NCBI GenBank assembly: GCA_029861795.1
Contig: JAOTYS010000354.1
Span: 1 to 5,118 of the forward strand
DNA: 5,118 nt
Direction of reading: 5' to 3'
Source: Gammaproteobacteria bacterium
GTDB lineage: Bacteria > Pseudomonadota > Gammaproteobacteria > Arenicellales > JAOTYS01
Positions 1 through 4,895 of the stretch are shown one piece after another. The notes beneath the pieces are model-generated. The model had not been told where the DNA came from. It was given only the letters and a program-made list of their open reading frames with translations, and did no database searches. The position numbers and the translations under genes are program-made. Each line of letters starts with the position of its first letter. Positions within the stretch are counted from its first letter, which is position 1.

Positions 1-238
1 CATCGACTTGTTGATGGCGCTGCAGCAACGCCATGGGCTGGCCTATCTTTTCATCAGCCACGATCTCAAGGTCATCAGGGCCATCAGTCATGATGTAATG
101 GTCATGCGGGCCGGCAAGGTGGTGGAACAGGGGCCGGCACGGCAGATTTTTGAAGCCCCTCGTGAGGCCTATACCCGGGCCCTTATGGATGCTGCTTTCG
201 ACCTAGAGGTGGCGGACGCCGCCGTGGTAGCACAATAA
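1..238 (+). CDS. yejF: YejF-like peptide ABC transporter ATP-binding protein, C-terminal end (5' truncated)
   Basis: This is the last 78 or so residues of an ATP-binding subunit of an oligopeptide/microcin-C type ABC importer. The protein would sit on the cytoplasmic face of the inner membrane and power peptide uptake. The reading frame is open from the left edge, beginning Ile-Asp-Leu-Leu, so the true start lies outside the window. The segment LFISHDLKVIRA contains the H-loop (switch) histidine that follows the Walker B region in ABC ATPases. It is followed by VMVMRAGKVVEQGP and then IFEAPREAYTRALM, the typical C-terminal oligopeptide-transporter extension. The wording closely matches my memory of the end of E. 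coli YejF (SHDL, VVEQGP, YTR). Walker A, the signature motif and the first ATPase half are not visible, so a single-ATPase Opp/Dpp subunit such as DppF or OppF is the main alternative. The last residues (after about AFDLE) are a poorly conserved tail. Confidence 0.85.
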   Translation, partial: IDLLMALQQRHGLAYLFISHDLKVIRAISHDVMVMRAGKVVEQGPARQIFEAPREAYTRALMDAAFDLEVADAAVVAQ

Positions 239-418
239 GCCGACTATAATTATGAGAACGTAACCACACATCGATTACAAACGAAACACAACGTCCTGAC
301 CGAGGTAGCTGCCCGCCTGGACCTCATCTGCCACCAATAATCGCGACTAGGTCGAAATTTCGGGATCTACCTACTAAACTTAAAGAAAATTATAGGTTTG
401 CCCGCTACAAGACCGTCC
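239..418 (+). other. Intergenic gap upstream of the c-di-GMP operon
   Basis: No gene is visible between the transporter stop and the HD-GYP start. A perfect -10-like TATAAT lies at 245-250, seven bases after the transporter stop, but no good -35 sits at the right distance. If used, it would leave a leader of about 160 nt before the HD-GYP gene. A 10-bp perfect palindrome, CGAAATTTCG, lies at 353-362, and an A/T-rich stretch at 376-394 precedes the gene. These could be control elements of the downstream operon, but each is short enough to occur by chance. I see no convincing rho-independent terminator for the transporter gene and no GEMM-type c-di-GMP riboswitch core. Confidence 0.4.
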
Positions 419-1657
419 ATGAATCAAAAGATCGCCACCCAGGAACTCAAACTCGGGATGTTTGTTGCTGAGCTCGATCGCCCGTGGGAACTGGCACCGT
501 TTGAACCACCCTTCCAGTTACAGGGTTTCACCGTCCAGACCGATGAAGAAATCGAGAAGGTCAAAGGGCTGTGCGACTACGTCTATATCGATCCAGAGTT
601 AGGCGAACGCGCTGAGCGATATCTTCATGACGGCCGGAACCTGAGTTCCACAGTGAAAGGATTGGCACAGGCTCCTCCACCAGAGCACGAGCCGGTCTAC
701 CCGGATCGGGTTACGGTCGAAGAGGAGATGATTCAGGCACGGGAAATCTTAGAAGACACCCGCACGGTCTATCGAAAAATAGAAGAGGATATCAAGGCCG
801 GCAAGGCAGTCGACCCAAAGTCAGTTCAGAAAGTCGTAAGTTCGCTAGTCGAAAGTATCGTTCGCAACCCAGATGCAGTCATGTGGTTGGCGCAGCTAAA
901 GAAACGACACGAGACAACTTATGAACACTCAATGTCGGTCAGCATTCTTGCGCTCACCTTTGGTCGATTCTTAGGCCTGCCCGAGGACGAACTCAATACT
1001 CTGGGCGCGGCGGCGTTGCTACAAGACATCGGTAAAGTGACGTTACCGGTGGAGCTGCTTAACAAGGCCGGAAAATTATCGGTACGCGAGCGTGAACTAT
1101 TAAATAAACATGTCGACGCGTCCGTCGCAATGCTAAGCTTAAAAAAAGAATTTCCTCGTGAGGTCATTGCCATCGTTCACGCCCACCACGAACGTTACGA
1201 CGGTAGTGGCTATCCTAAAGGTTTGAAGAAGAGTCAAATCAGCCTGCTCGCCACCGTCGCAGGTATGGTGGACACTTATGAGGCTATGACCAGCGATAGA
1301 CCGTATCGTGAAGCTTACACCTCGTTCGATGCACTCATGTGGATCTATGAGCAGCGCGACTCCCAATTTCCGGGGGCCATCGTCGAACAGTTCATTCAGT
1401 GTGTCGGCATCTTTCCTGTGGGTAGTTTTGTTGCCCTAACCTCAGGACACATTGGTATCGTGGTTTCACGCAATAGAATCCATCAACTCAAGCCCAAAGT
1501 GATGGTGCTGACTGATGCTCAGGGTAAACGTCGTAGAAAACCCAGGACCGTTGACTTAGCGACCCAAAGTGTGCCCCCGGGGGAAATACCGATCTTGATC
1601 TCCAAAGTAGTAGACGCCCAGGAACATAACCTTGACCCTGCTGAGTTCTTCCTATAA
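419..1657 (+). CDS. DUF3391 / HD-GYP domain protein with a degenerate HD motif (QD)
   Basis: This 412-residue cytoplasmic protein belongs to the HD-GYP family, whose active members hydrolyse cyclic di-GMP. Residues 1 to about 130 match the DUF3391 N-terminal domain (LKLGMFVAELDRPW, LQGF, YVYID). The HD-GYP domain spans about 160-320 and a conserved-looking C-terminal extension follows. Putative metal and catalytic residues are His170, Asp203, Lys206, His231, His256, His257 and Asp285, and the GYP signature is intact at 264-266 (HHERYDGSGYP). The eponymous HD pair is not intact: LLQDIGK has Gln202 (codon CAA at 1022-1024) where the metal-binding His is expected. Activity is therefore doubtful, though one substitution need not abolish metal binding. 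I chose ATG 419 because MNQKIATQELKLGMFV matches the usual family N-terminus. An in-frame TTG at 398 would add seven residues. Neither start has a clear Shine-Dalgarno. The gene lies 36 bp upstream of the GGDEF-EAL gene, probably in one operon. Confidence 0.92.
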   Translation: MNQKIATQELKLGMFVAELDRPWELAPFEPPFQLQGFTVQTDEEIEKVKGLCDYVYIDPELGERAERYLHDGRNLSSTVKGLAQAPPPEHEPVYPDRVTVEEEMIQAREILEDTRTVYRKIEEDIKAGKAVDPKSVQKVVSSLVESIVRNPDAVMWLAQLKKRHETTYEHSMSVSILALTFGRFLGLPEDELNTLGAAALLQDIGKVTLPVELLNKAGKLSVRERELLNKHVDASVAMLSLKKEFPREVIAIVHAHHERYDGSGYPKGLKKSQISLLATVAGMVDTYEAMTSDRPYREAYTSFDALMWIYEQRDSQFPGAIVEQFIQCVGIFPVGSFVALTSGHIGIVVSRNRIHQLKPKVMVLTDAQGKRRRKPRTVDLATQSVPPGEIPILISKVVDAQEHNLDPAEFFL

Positions 1658-1693
1658 TCGAGTAAGTAAACACCATCGGACACCACACCCACA

Positions 1694-3076
1694 ATGAGCC
1701 ACTCTCCACTACCTATGGATAAGCCACTTAGCAATCTTCTCGATGAGGACGACTCCACCGACCAATCTACAGACAAACCCCTCGCCGATCTTCTGGATGA
1801 AGAGGAATCCTCCGAAGACCTGTTGTCAACTTCTGGAAATCGCGAGAGGCTAATAGAGTTAATCGCCAAGGAGATCCCCCAAGCTTCAGCGGGCGGCAAC
1901 CGCATTGCGTTGCTCTGCTTTGATGTCGACCACTTTCGCGAGGTCAACTTTTCCGTAGGCTACAGCGTTGGTAATCAACTCTTGGACGAAATCGCCCGGC
2001 GTATCCAAAGCGTGCTGCGTCCCTGGGACATCTTTGCACGCATCGGCGACGATGAGTTCGTCGCTGTGCTGTCTTCGATATTTCACGAAGACCATGCCAT
2101 TTTGGCGACTCAGAAGATACAGGAGAAACTACACGAAAACTTTCAGCTTGCTGGGGATGATCTAGATATCAGGGTCAGTATCGGTGTGGCCCTGTGCCCG
2201 GATACCAGTAGCGACGCTGAAGAATTGCTACGCCAAGCCACCATTGCAATGTACCAGGCCAAGTCCACACAAACGGACCATGCGGTTTATAAGCCCTCCA
2301 GTGCGGAAGCAACCATCTCCACGCTTTCCTACCAAAGGGAGCTTCGTCAAGCCATCACAGATGGCGATTTGGAACTCCACTATCAGTCCAAAACGGACTT
2401 GGCGACTGGCAAAATCATAGGTGCCGAGGCGCTGGCCCGTTGGATCCACCCGGAACATGGTTTCATTCCGCCAGATGAATTCGTTGCCGTCGCAGAACGC
2501 ACTGGGATTATCAACTCACTGACCTCGTGGGCACTCAACACCGCTCTGCGACAATCCGCAGAATGGCAACACCAGGGGCAGCCTCTATCCATCTCCGTCA
2601 ATCTGTCGACGCGCAACCTGCAAGACCCGGAATTGCCGGAGCTGGTTGAGCGAGCGCTGGAAACCTGGCGTGTTGAACCCCAACGTCTGGTCTTGGAGAT
2701 CACAGAAACGGCAATGATGCTGGACCGTACCCGCACTATCGATGTGTTGAATCGCTTGTCTGATCTCGGGCTGGCGTTGTCCATCGATGACTTTGGCAGC
2801 GGTTACTCTTCGCTCACCTATCTACAGGAGTTACCGGTGAACGAGCTCAAGATTGACAAGGAATTCGTCATGACCATGGATCAGAATAAGAGCAACGCTG
2901 CCATTGTGCGCACCGTCATTGATCTTGCTCACAACTTCGGCCTTAAGGTTACTGCGGAGGGAGTTGAAGGCGCGGCCGCCTACGACATGTTACGGGGCAT
3001 GGGCTGCGATATGGCCCAAGGCTACCATCTGTCGCGCCCACTCAAGCTCACAGATTTCGAAGAGCACATCGCCTGA
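1694..3076 (+). CDS. GGDEF-EAL protein: degenerate cyclase domain fused to an intact-looking c-di-GMP phosphodiesterase domain
   Basis: This 460-residue protein has no visible membrane segment or signal peptide. Residues 1-45 are acidic and probably disordered, and carry a duplicated 13-residue motif (DKPLSNLLDEDDS at 9-21, DKPLADLLDEEES at 27-39). The GGDEF domain (about 50-205) keeps Asp77, Asn85 and an RxxD inhibitory-site motif (Arg109-Asp112). However, its signature is GDDEF (118-122), and Asn94 and Phe86 stand where active cyclases usually have Asp, so cyclase activity is unlikely. The EAL domain (about 212-460) has the full expected set: Glu245 (EAL), Asn303, Glu335, Asp365-Asp366 (DDFGSGYS), Lys386, Glu422 and Gln442 (QGY). 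It should be able to hydrolyse c-di-GMP to pGpG. The degenerate GGDEF may bind GTP or c-di-GMP and tune the EAL domain, as known for some hybrid proteins. The start could also be Met8 (1715); no strong ribosome site favours either. The stop codon lies in an inverted repeat beside a REP cluster. Confidence 0.93.
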   Translation: MSHSPLPMDKPLSNLLDEDDSTDQSTDKPLADLLDEEESSEDLLSTSGNRERLIELIAKEIPQASAGGNRIALLCFDVDHFREVNFSVGYSVGNQLLDEIARRIQSVLRPWDIFARIGDDEFVAVLSSIFHEDHAILATQKIQEKLHENFQLAGDDLDIRVSIGVALCPDTSSDAEELLRQATIAMYQAKSTQTDHAVYKPSSAEATISTLSYQRELRQAITDGDLELHYQSKTDLATGKIIGAEALARWIHPEHGFIPPDEFVAVAERTGIINSLTSWALNTALRQSAEWQHQGQPLSISVNLSTRNLQDPELPELVERALETWRVEPQRLVLEITETAMMLDRTRTIDVLNRLSDLGLALSIDDFGSGYSSLTYLQELPVNELKIDKEFVMTMDQNKSNAAIVRTVIDLAHNFGLKVTAEGVEGAAAYDMLRGMGCDMAQGYHLSRPLKLTDFEEHIA

Positions 3077-3083
3077 AAGCTCG

Positions 3084-3191
3084 GTAGATTCACCTTCAGG
3101 CGAACAATCTTGTGCGCGCCTAAAGACGCACCTACCAACAAGAAGCTACGATCGGATTTCCAAGCTATTGTAGGTTCGCCTTCAGGCGAAC
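3084..3191. repeat. Cluster of three REP-like palindromic elements between convergent genes
   Basis: The convergent 3' ends of the GGDEF-EAL and PilZ genes are filled by three GTAG-headed hairpins. The plus-oriented element at 3170-3191 is perfect: GTAG overlaps the stem GTTCGCCT, loop TC, then AGGCGAAC. A decayed plus-oriented relative starts at 3084 (GTAG, then ATTCACCTTCAGGCGAAC). A minus-oriented one lies at 3112-3135, ending in CTAC, with an imperfect stem. Between them, at 3146-3166, is a copy of a motif beginning CTACGATC that recurs twice near 4571-4633. The arrangement, opposite-facing REPs between convergent genes, is that of a BIME. Known roles of such elements include mRNA 3'-end protection and gyrase or IHF binding; none can be shown here. 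Confidence 0.8.
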
Positions 3192-3204
3192 AATTCGCCG
3201 GTGA

Positions 3205-3708
3205 TCAGATAGCTTGCCGCGACGTGTATTCGCTGGTCACCTGTCGCACTTCCCCGCCGTCCGCTTCTTGCCCCTGGGGGGAGCCCACTGTGGCGACAGT
3301 GTCTTCCTCTTGCGATTCTGCGACACCAAGCAGAATAGACAACACGCGTGCCAGTCGTACTTGGTCGGGGACGGATATGCGGGCGAATTGAACTGCGGTG
3401 CCAAATCCTTGATCGCTGCGATCGACCCGCACGATCTTGCCTATTACCGAAATGCTCTCGCCCTGGGGTGTGGTAGGCAAAATCAATTCTACTCTTTCGC
3501 CTACTGTCCCGAGCGCCGATGGCGCCATGACTTTTGCGCCGCTGAAGGAAAGGCTGGTCAGCTTGCTCGGCGAGCCTAGCGAATTCTTTTCATCATACGA
3601 CTCACTAACGAACCGCGAAGGATTTCTAGCCCAAGTTTGAGCGTCCACATTAGCTCGCGGATAACGTCTCTTGTCGTCGGCCTGTTGCGACCCGCTTGCT
3701 TCGGCCAT
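3205..3708 (-). CDS. PilZ-domain protein (putative c-di-GMP effector)
   Basis: This is a small soluble protein of 167 residues with a single PilZ domain at about 13-115. The PilZ RxxxR motif is present as RRYPR (Arg14-Arg18). The second motif, usually (D/N)xSxxG, reads SLSFSG (Ser52, Ser54, Gly57), so its first position is altered. The beta-rich stretch V73ELILP and the later IGKIVRVD and GFGTAVQF segments fit the PilZ barrel. The C-terminal tail (about 130-167) is polar and probably flexible. I start the gene at ATG 3708 because a strong Shine-Dalgarno, GAGGA, lies 7 nt upstream, and the domain begins soon after. In-frame ATGs at 3822 and 3786 would add up to 38 residues but have no comparable ribosome site. 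It faces the HD-GYP/GGDEF-EAL pair tail to tail, suggesting but not proving a shared c-di-GMP role. YcgR-like multi-domain features are absent. Confidence 0.85.
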   Translation of the reverse strand: MAEASGSQQADDKRRYPRANVDAQTWARNPSRFVSESYDEKNSLGSPSKLTSLSFSGAKVMAPSALGTVGERVELILPTTPQGESISVIGKIVRVDRSDQGFGTAVQFARISVPDQVRLARVLSILLGVAESQEEDTVATVGSPQGQEADGGEVRQVTSEYTSRQAI

Positions 3709-3715
3709 CACGCTG

Positions 3716-3720
3716 TCCTC
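3716..3720 (-). promoter_or_regulatory. Shine-Dalgarno GAGGA deciding the PilZ start
   Basis: On the minus strand GAGGA is followed by seven bases and then ATG at 3708. It is the best ribosome binding site in the window. It favours the 167-residue PilZ protein over the two longer in-frame alternatives. Confidence 0.7.
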
Positions 3721-3776
3721 ATTTAGCTGGATAGATGCCAACTTTATACCCCCACCAGGTATATGTGACGGAATAG

Positions 3777-3804
3777 ATTCTATCATGCACTTATGAAGTT
3801 CCAA
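3777..3804 (-). promoter_or_regulatory. Candidate sigma70 promoter for the PilZ gene
   Basis: On the minus strand TTGGAA (3799-3804) is separated by 16 bp from TAGAAT (3777-3782). These resemble -35 and -10 boxes, and would give a leader of about 60 nt before ATG 3708. If this promoter is used, the longer starts at 3822 and 3786 would lie upstream of transcription. A second AT-rich box (TATAAA, around 3743-3748) could be an alternative -10. This rests on pattern matching only. Confidence 0.3.
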
Positions 3805-3855
3805 ATAGCCTTGCGGAACCATCGGCTTTTACGCAAAGATAACAAGAAGTTGCGA

Positions 3856-3875
3856 CGATTAGCCTGGAACAATCG
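3856..3875 (-). terminator. Weak terminator-like hairpin downstream of tRNA-Thr
   Basis: On the minus strand CGATT, a 10-nt loop and AATCG form a 5-bp stem, extendable by a G-T pair. It is followed by T-rich but not uniform sequence. It lies about 30 nt beyond the tRNA 3' end and could end the regulator-tRNA transcript. The stem is AT-rich and there is no true U run, so it is a poor candidate. Confidence 0.18.
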
Positions 3876-3906
3876 CACGCTTTAGAGTAGTCCTGAAATG
3901 ATGTCT

Positions 3907-3982
3907 TGGTGCCGGTGAGAGGATTCGAACCTCCGACCTACTGATTACGAATCAGTTGCTCTGCCAACTGAGCTACACCGGC
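3907..3982 (-). tRNA. tRNA-Thr(CGT)
   Basis: The minus strand folds as a complete 76-nt tRNA. The acceptor GCCGGTG pairs with CACCGGC, followed by discriminator A and an encoded CCA (3907-3909). The D-arm region reads TAGCTCAGTTGGCAGAGCA. The anticodon stem ACTGA/TCAGT closes the loop TTCGTAA, giving anticodon CGT, which reads the threonine codon ACG. The T-arm has GGTTCGAATCC. It resembles E. coli thrW in body and anticodon. Its 5' end is only 24 bp from the stop codon of the upstream Fur-like gene, and I see no good promoter in that gap, so co-transcription and processing are plausible. Confidence 0.97.
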
Positions 3983-4006
3983 CAGAGAGAACGCGGGTAA
4001 CGTCCT

Positions 4007-4435
4007 TCAACGACTGCCGCGCAGACGGACGATTACCTCGACACCGTCGAGCTCTGTTCCGTCAGGCAACTCGGGTAAACCAGTGATCTCAATATTGCTC
4101 GCGTCAATGTCTTTAAGCTCACCGGTCTGGGTGTCATAGAAGTGATAATGCCGATCGGTGTTGGAGTCGTAGAAGACCTTGTTAGGATCGATGATTACTT
4201 GTCTTAGTAATCCCCGCTCTACGAACAACCCCAAGGTGTTATACACCGTAGCCCGCGACACCCTCGGCTGGTCCACGTTTACCTTGGCGTAGATCTCATC
4301 GGCGGCAAAATGAGCCGGCTTCTCAAAAAGAATCCGGGTGATCTCTATACGCTGCGGAGTGGGATTGATATCGTAATCACATAGCCGCGCCGCTAACGCG
4401 TTCGATTCAGGGTTGGCTGGATCATAGGCTTCCAT
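4007..4435 (-). CDS. Fur-superfamily metalloregulator, PerR/Irr-like
   Basis: This is a 142-residue dimeric-type DNA-binding repressor. The winged-helix domain (about 12-88) has NPTPQRIEI, HFAADEIY and the recognition-helix region VSRATVYNTL (59-68). The C-terminal metal/dimer domain follows (about 89-142). By position, His42, Asp90, His96, His98 and Asp109 match the five regulatory metal ligands of Bacillus PerR (His37, Asp85, His91, His93, Asp104). The CxxC pairs that bind structural zinc in Fur and PerR are missing; the only cysteine is Cys19. The ending GVEVIVRLR recalls Irr-type members. It probably senses iron, manganese or peroxide, but which one cannot be read from sequence. I use ATG 4435, which gives the usual family length. 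A longer frame to 4519 adds 28 residues of unconvincing Arg/Gly-rich sequence. No Shine-Dalgarno precedes 4435, but a -10 box does. tRNA-Thr follows 24 bp downstream. Confidence 0.9.
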   Translation of the reverse strand: MEAYDPANPESNALAARLCDYDINPTPQRIEITRILFEKPAHFAADEIYAKVNVDQPRVSRATVYNTLGLFVERGLLRQVIIDPNKVFYDSNTDRHYHFYDTQTGELKDIDASNIEITGLPELPDGTELDGVEVIVRLRGSR

Positions 4436-4442
4436 GATGGAA
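4430..4442. promoter_or_regulatory. Candidate operator: perfect 6-1-6 palindrome over the Fur-like start codon
   Basis: TTCCAT-G-ATGGAA is a 13-bp perfect inverted repeat with a single central base. Fur-superfamily operators commonly have this 6-1-6 or 7-1-7 geometry. It abuts the TATAAT box and covers the ATG, so a bound repressor would block transcription start. Autoregulation is inferred. Part of the palindrome is coding sequence, which lowers confidence. Confidence 0.5.
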
Positions 4443-4473
4443 ATTATAGGCGTCAAGTCAGTCTCCAGTCTAA
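4443..4473 (-). promoter_or_regulatory. Candidate promoter of the Fur-like gene
   Basis: A perfect TATAAT lies on the minus strand at 4443-4448, seven bases before the ATG. The upstream -35 is weak: TAGACT at 4467-4472 with 18-bp spacing, or TTAGAC at 4468-4473 with 19 bp. The expected transcription start falls on or next to the A of the start codon, which would give a leaderless message. Confidence 0.45.
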
Positions 4474-4527
4474 CCCCGCTCCGTCGTCGCCCCCCCACCG
4501 CCCTGCATCCCAGCCCCATTGTTTGAT

Positions 4528-4561
4528 GTAGGCGTAGATGTGCGCCTAAAGGCGCACCTAC
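4528..4561 (-). repeat. REP element, family B, perfect 8-bp stem
   Basis: GTGCGCCT (4540-4547), loop AA and AGGCGCAC (4550-4557) form a perfect hairpin. It is followed by CTAC, so the GTAG head is on the minus strand. An extra GTAG at 4528-4531 gives an outer GTAGG/CCTAC pair. It is the same family as the elements at 3170-3191 and 4853-4874, with a different third stem pair. Confidence 0.75.
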
Positions 4562-4570
4562 AAACAGGGC

Positions 4571-4633
4571 CTACGATCGGGTTTCAAAGCTAAAGGCGCA
4601 CCCGCTACGGGGCTACGATCAGGTTTCAAAGCC
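4571..4633. repeat. Two direct copies of a 21-bp REP-associated motif
   Basis: A motif starting CTACGATC and ending TTTCAAAGC plus one base occurs at 4571-4591 and 4613-4633, with one internal difference and one at the last base. A third copy lies at 3146-3166. A truncated piece of the family B hairpin (CTAAAGGCGCAC, 4590-4601) lies between the two copies. The motif travels with family B and seems to be a spacer or tail of that element. Confidence 0.6.
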
Positions 4634-4710
4634 ATCTCAGGTTCCCCCTTCAGGAGAGCAGGCTATTCCGGCGGAGATACAACCAAAACCGAAACGACTA
4701 AATGAAGATC

Positions 4711-4774
4711 CACGTAGGAGCAGCATCCTGCTGCGACGTGGCTATTCAGATTGTCACCAAGAAGGTGCTCCTAC
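4711..4774. repeat. BIME unit A1: two opposed family A REPs
   Basis: The plus-facing REP has GTAG at 4714 and a hairpin GCAGCA-TCC-TGCTGC at 4720-4734. A spacer containing TATTCAGATTG follows. The minus-facing REP comes next, with stem CACC/GGTG and terminal CTAC at 4771-4774. Two bases found in the other copies (GC before ACC) are missing from its stem. Confidence 0.75.
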
Positions 4775-4788
4775 GAACTGATGGGGTT

Positions 4789-4850
4789 CCACGTAAGGAA
4801 CAGCATCCTGCTGCGATTGGGTATTCAGATTGTCGCACCTGGAGGCATCG
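4789..4850. repeat. BIME unit A2, hybrid form with altered GTAG head
   Basis: The plus-facing hairpin (CAGCATCCTGCTG) and the TATTCAGATTG spacer are conserved. The head is GTAA instead of GTAG (4793-4796), and an A is inserted before the stem. The expected minus-facing partner breaks off after TCGCACCTGGAGG and is replaced by a family B element. The unit begins 79 bp after A1. Confidence 0.65.
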
Positions 4851-4852
4851 GC

Positions 4853-4874
4853 GTACGCCTAAAGGCGTACCTAC
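4853..4874 (-). repeat. REP element, family B, perfect stem with compensatory pair
   Basis: GTACGCCT (4853-4860), loop AA and AGGCGTAC (4863-4870) form a perfect 8-bp stem, followed by CTAC (4871-4874). Relative to the 4540-4557 copy, both sides of the third pair changed (G-C to A-T), so pairing is preserved. Confidence 0.75.
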
Positions 4875-4895
4875 CAAAGCGCCCAAAAATGGCGT

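Noticed and set aside
239..418. c-di-GMP riboswitch in the leader of the HD-GYP gene
   Set aside because: I found no conserved GEMM core sequence or paired helices. The only notable elements are a lone TATAAT and a short palindrome.
1519..1947. Minus-strand open frame of 142 codons across the HD-GYP/GGDEF-EAL junction
   Set aside because: It spans the ends of two well-supported plus-strand genes, and its low-complexity Ser-rich translation mirrors the acidic repeat region.
2383..2784. Minus-strand open frame of 133 codons inside the GGDEF-EAL gene
   Set aside because: It lies wholly in the EAL coding region, which has strong family motifs on the plus strand. Its translation resembles no family and is Ser/Arg-rich, as expected for an antisense shadow.
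3071..3101. Rho-independent terminator after the GGDEF-EAL gene
   Set aside because: The 7-bp inverted repeat has a 17-nt loop and is followed by CGAACAATC, with no T run.
3214..3579. Plus-strand open frame of 121 codons opposite the PilZ gene
   Set aside because: The minus strand encodes recognisable PilZ motifs with a strong Shine-Dalgarno. The plus-strand product has no recognisable domain.
3709..3822. 38-residue N-terminal extension of the PilZ protein
   Set aside because: The ATGs at 3822 and 3786 lack a good Shine-Dalgarno, while ATG 3708 has GAGGA at 7 nt. A promoter-like pair also lies in this stretch.
3907..3982. tRNA used as an integration (att) site
   Set aside because: No second copy of the tRNA 3' end, integrase or phage-like gene is present in the window.
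4436..4519. 28-residue N-terminal extension of the Fur-like protein
   Set aside because: The added residues are Arg/Gly-rich and unlike the family, no ribosome site supports the upstream ATG, and a TATAAT box lies inside the extension.
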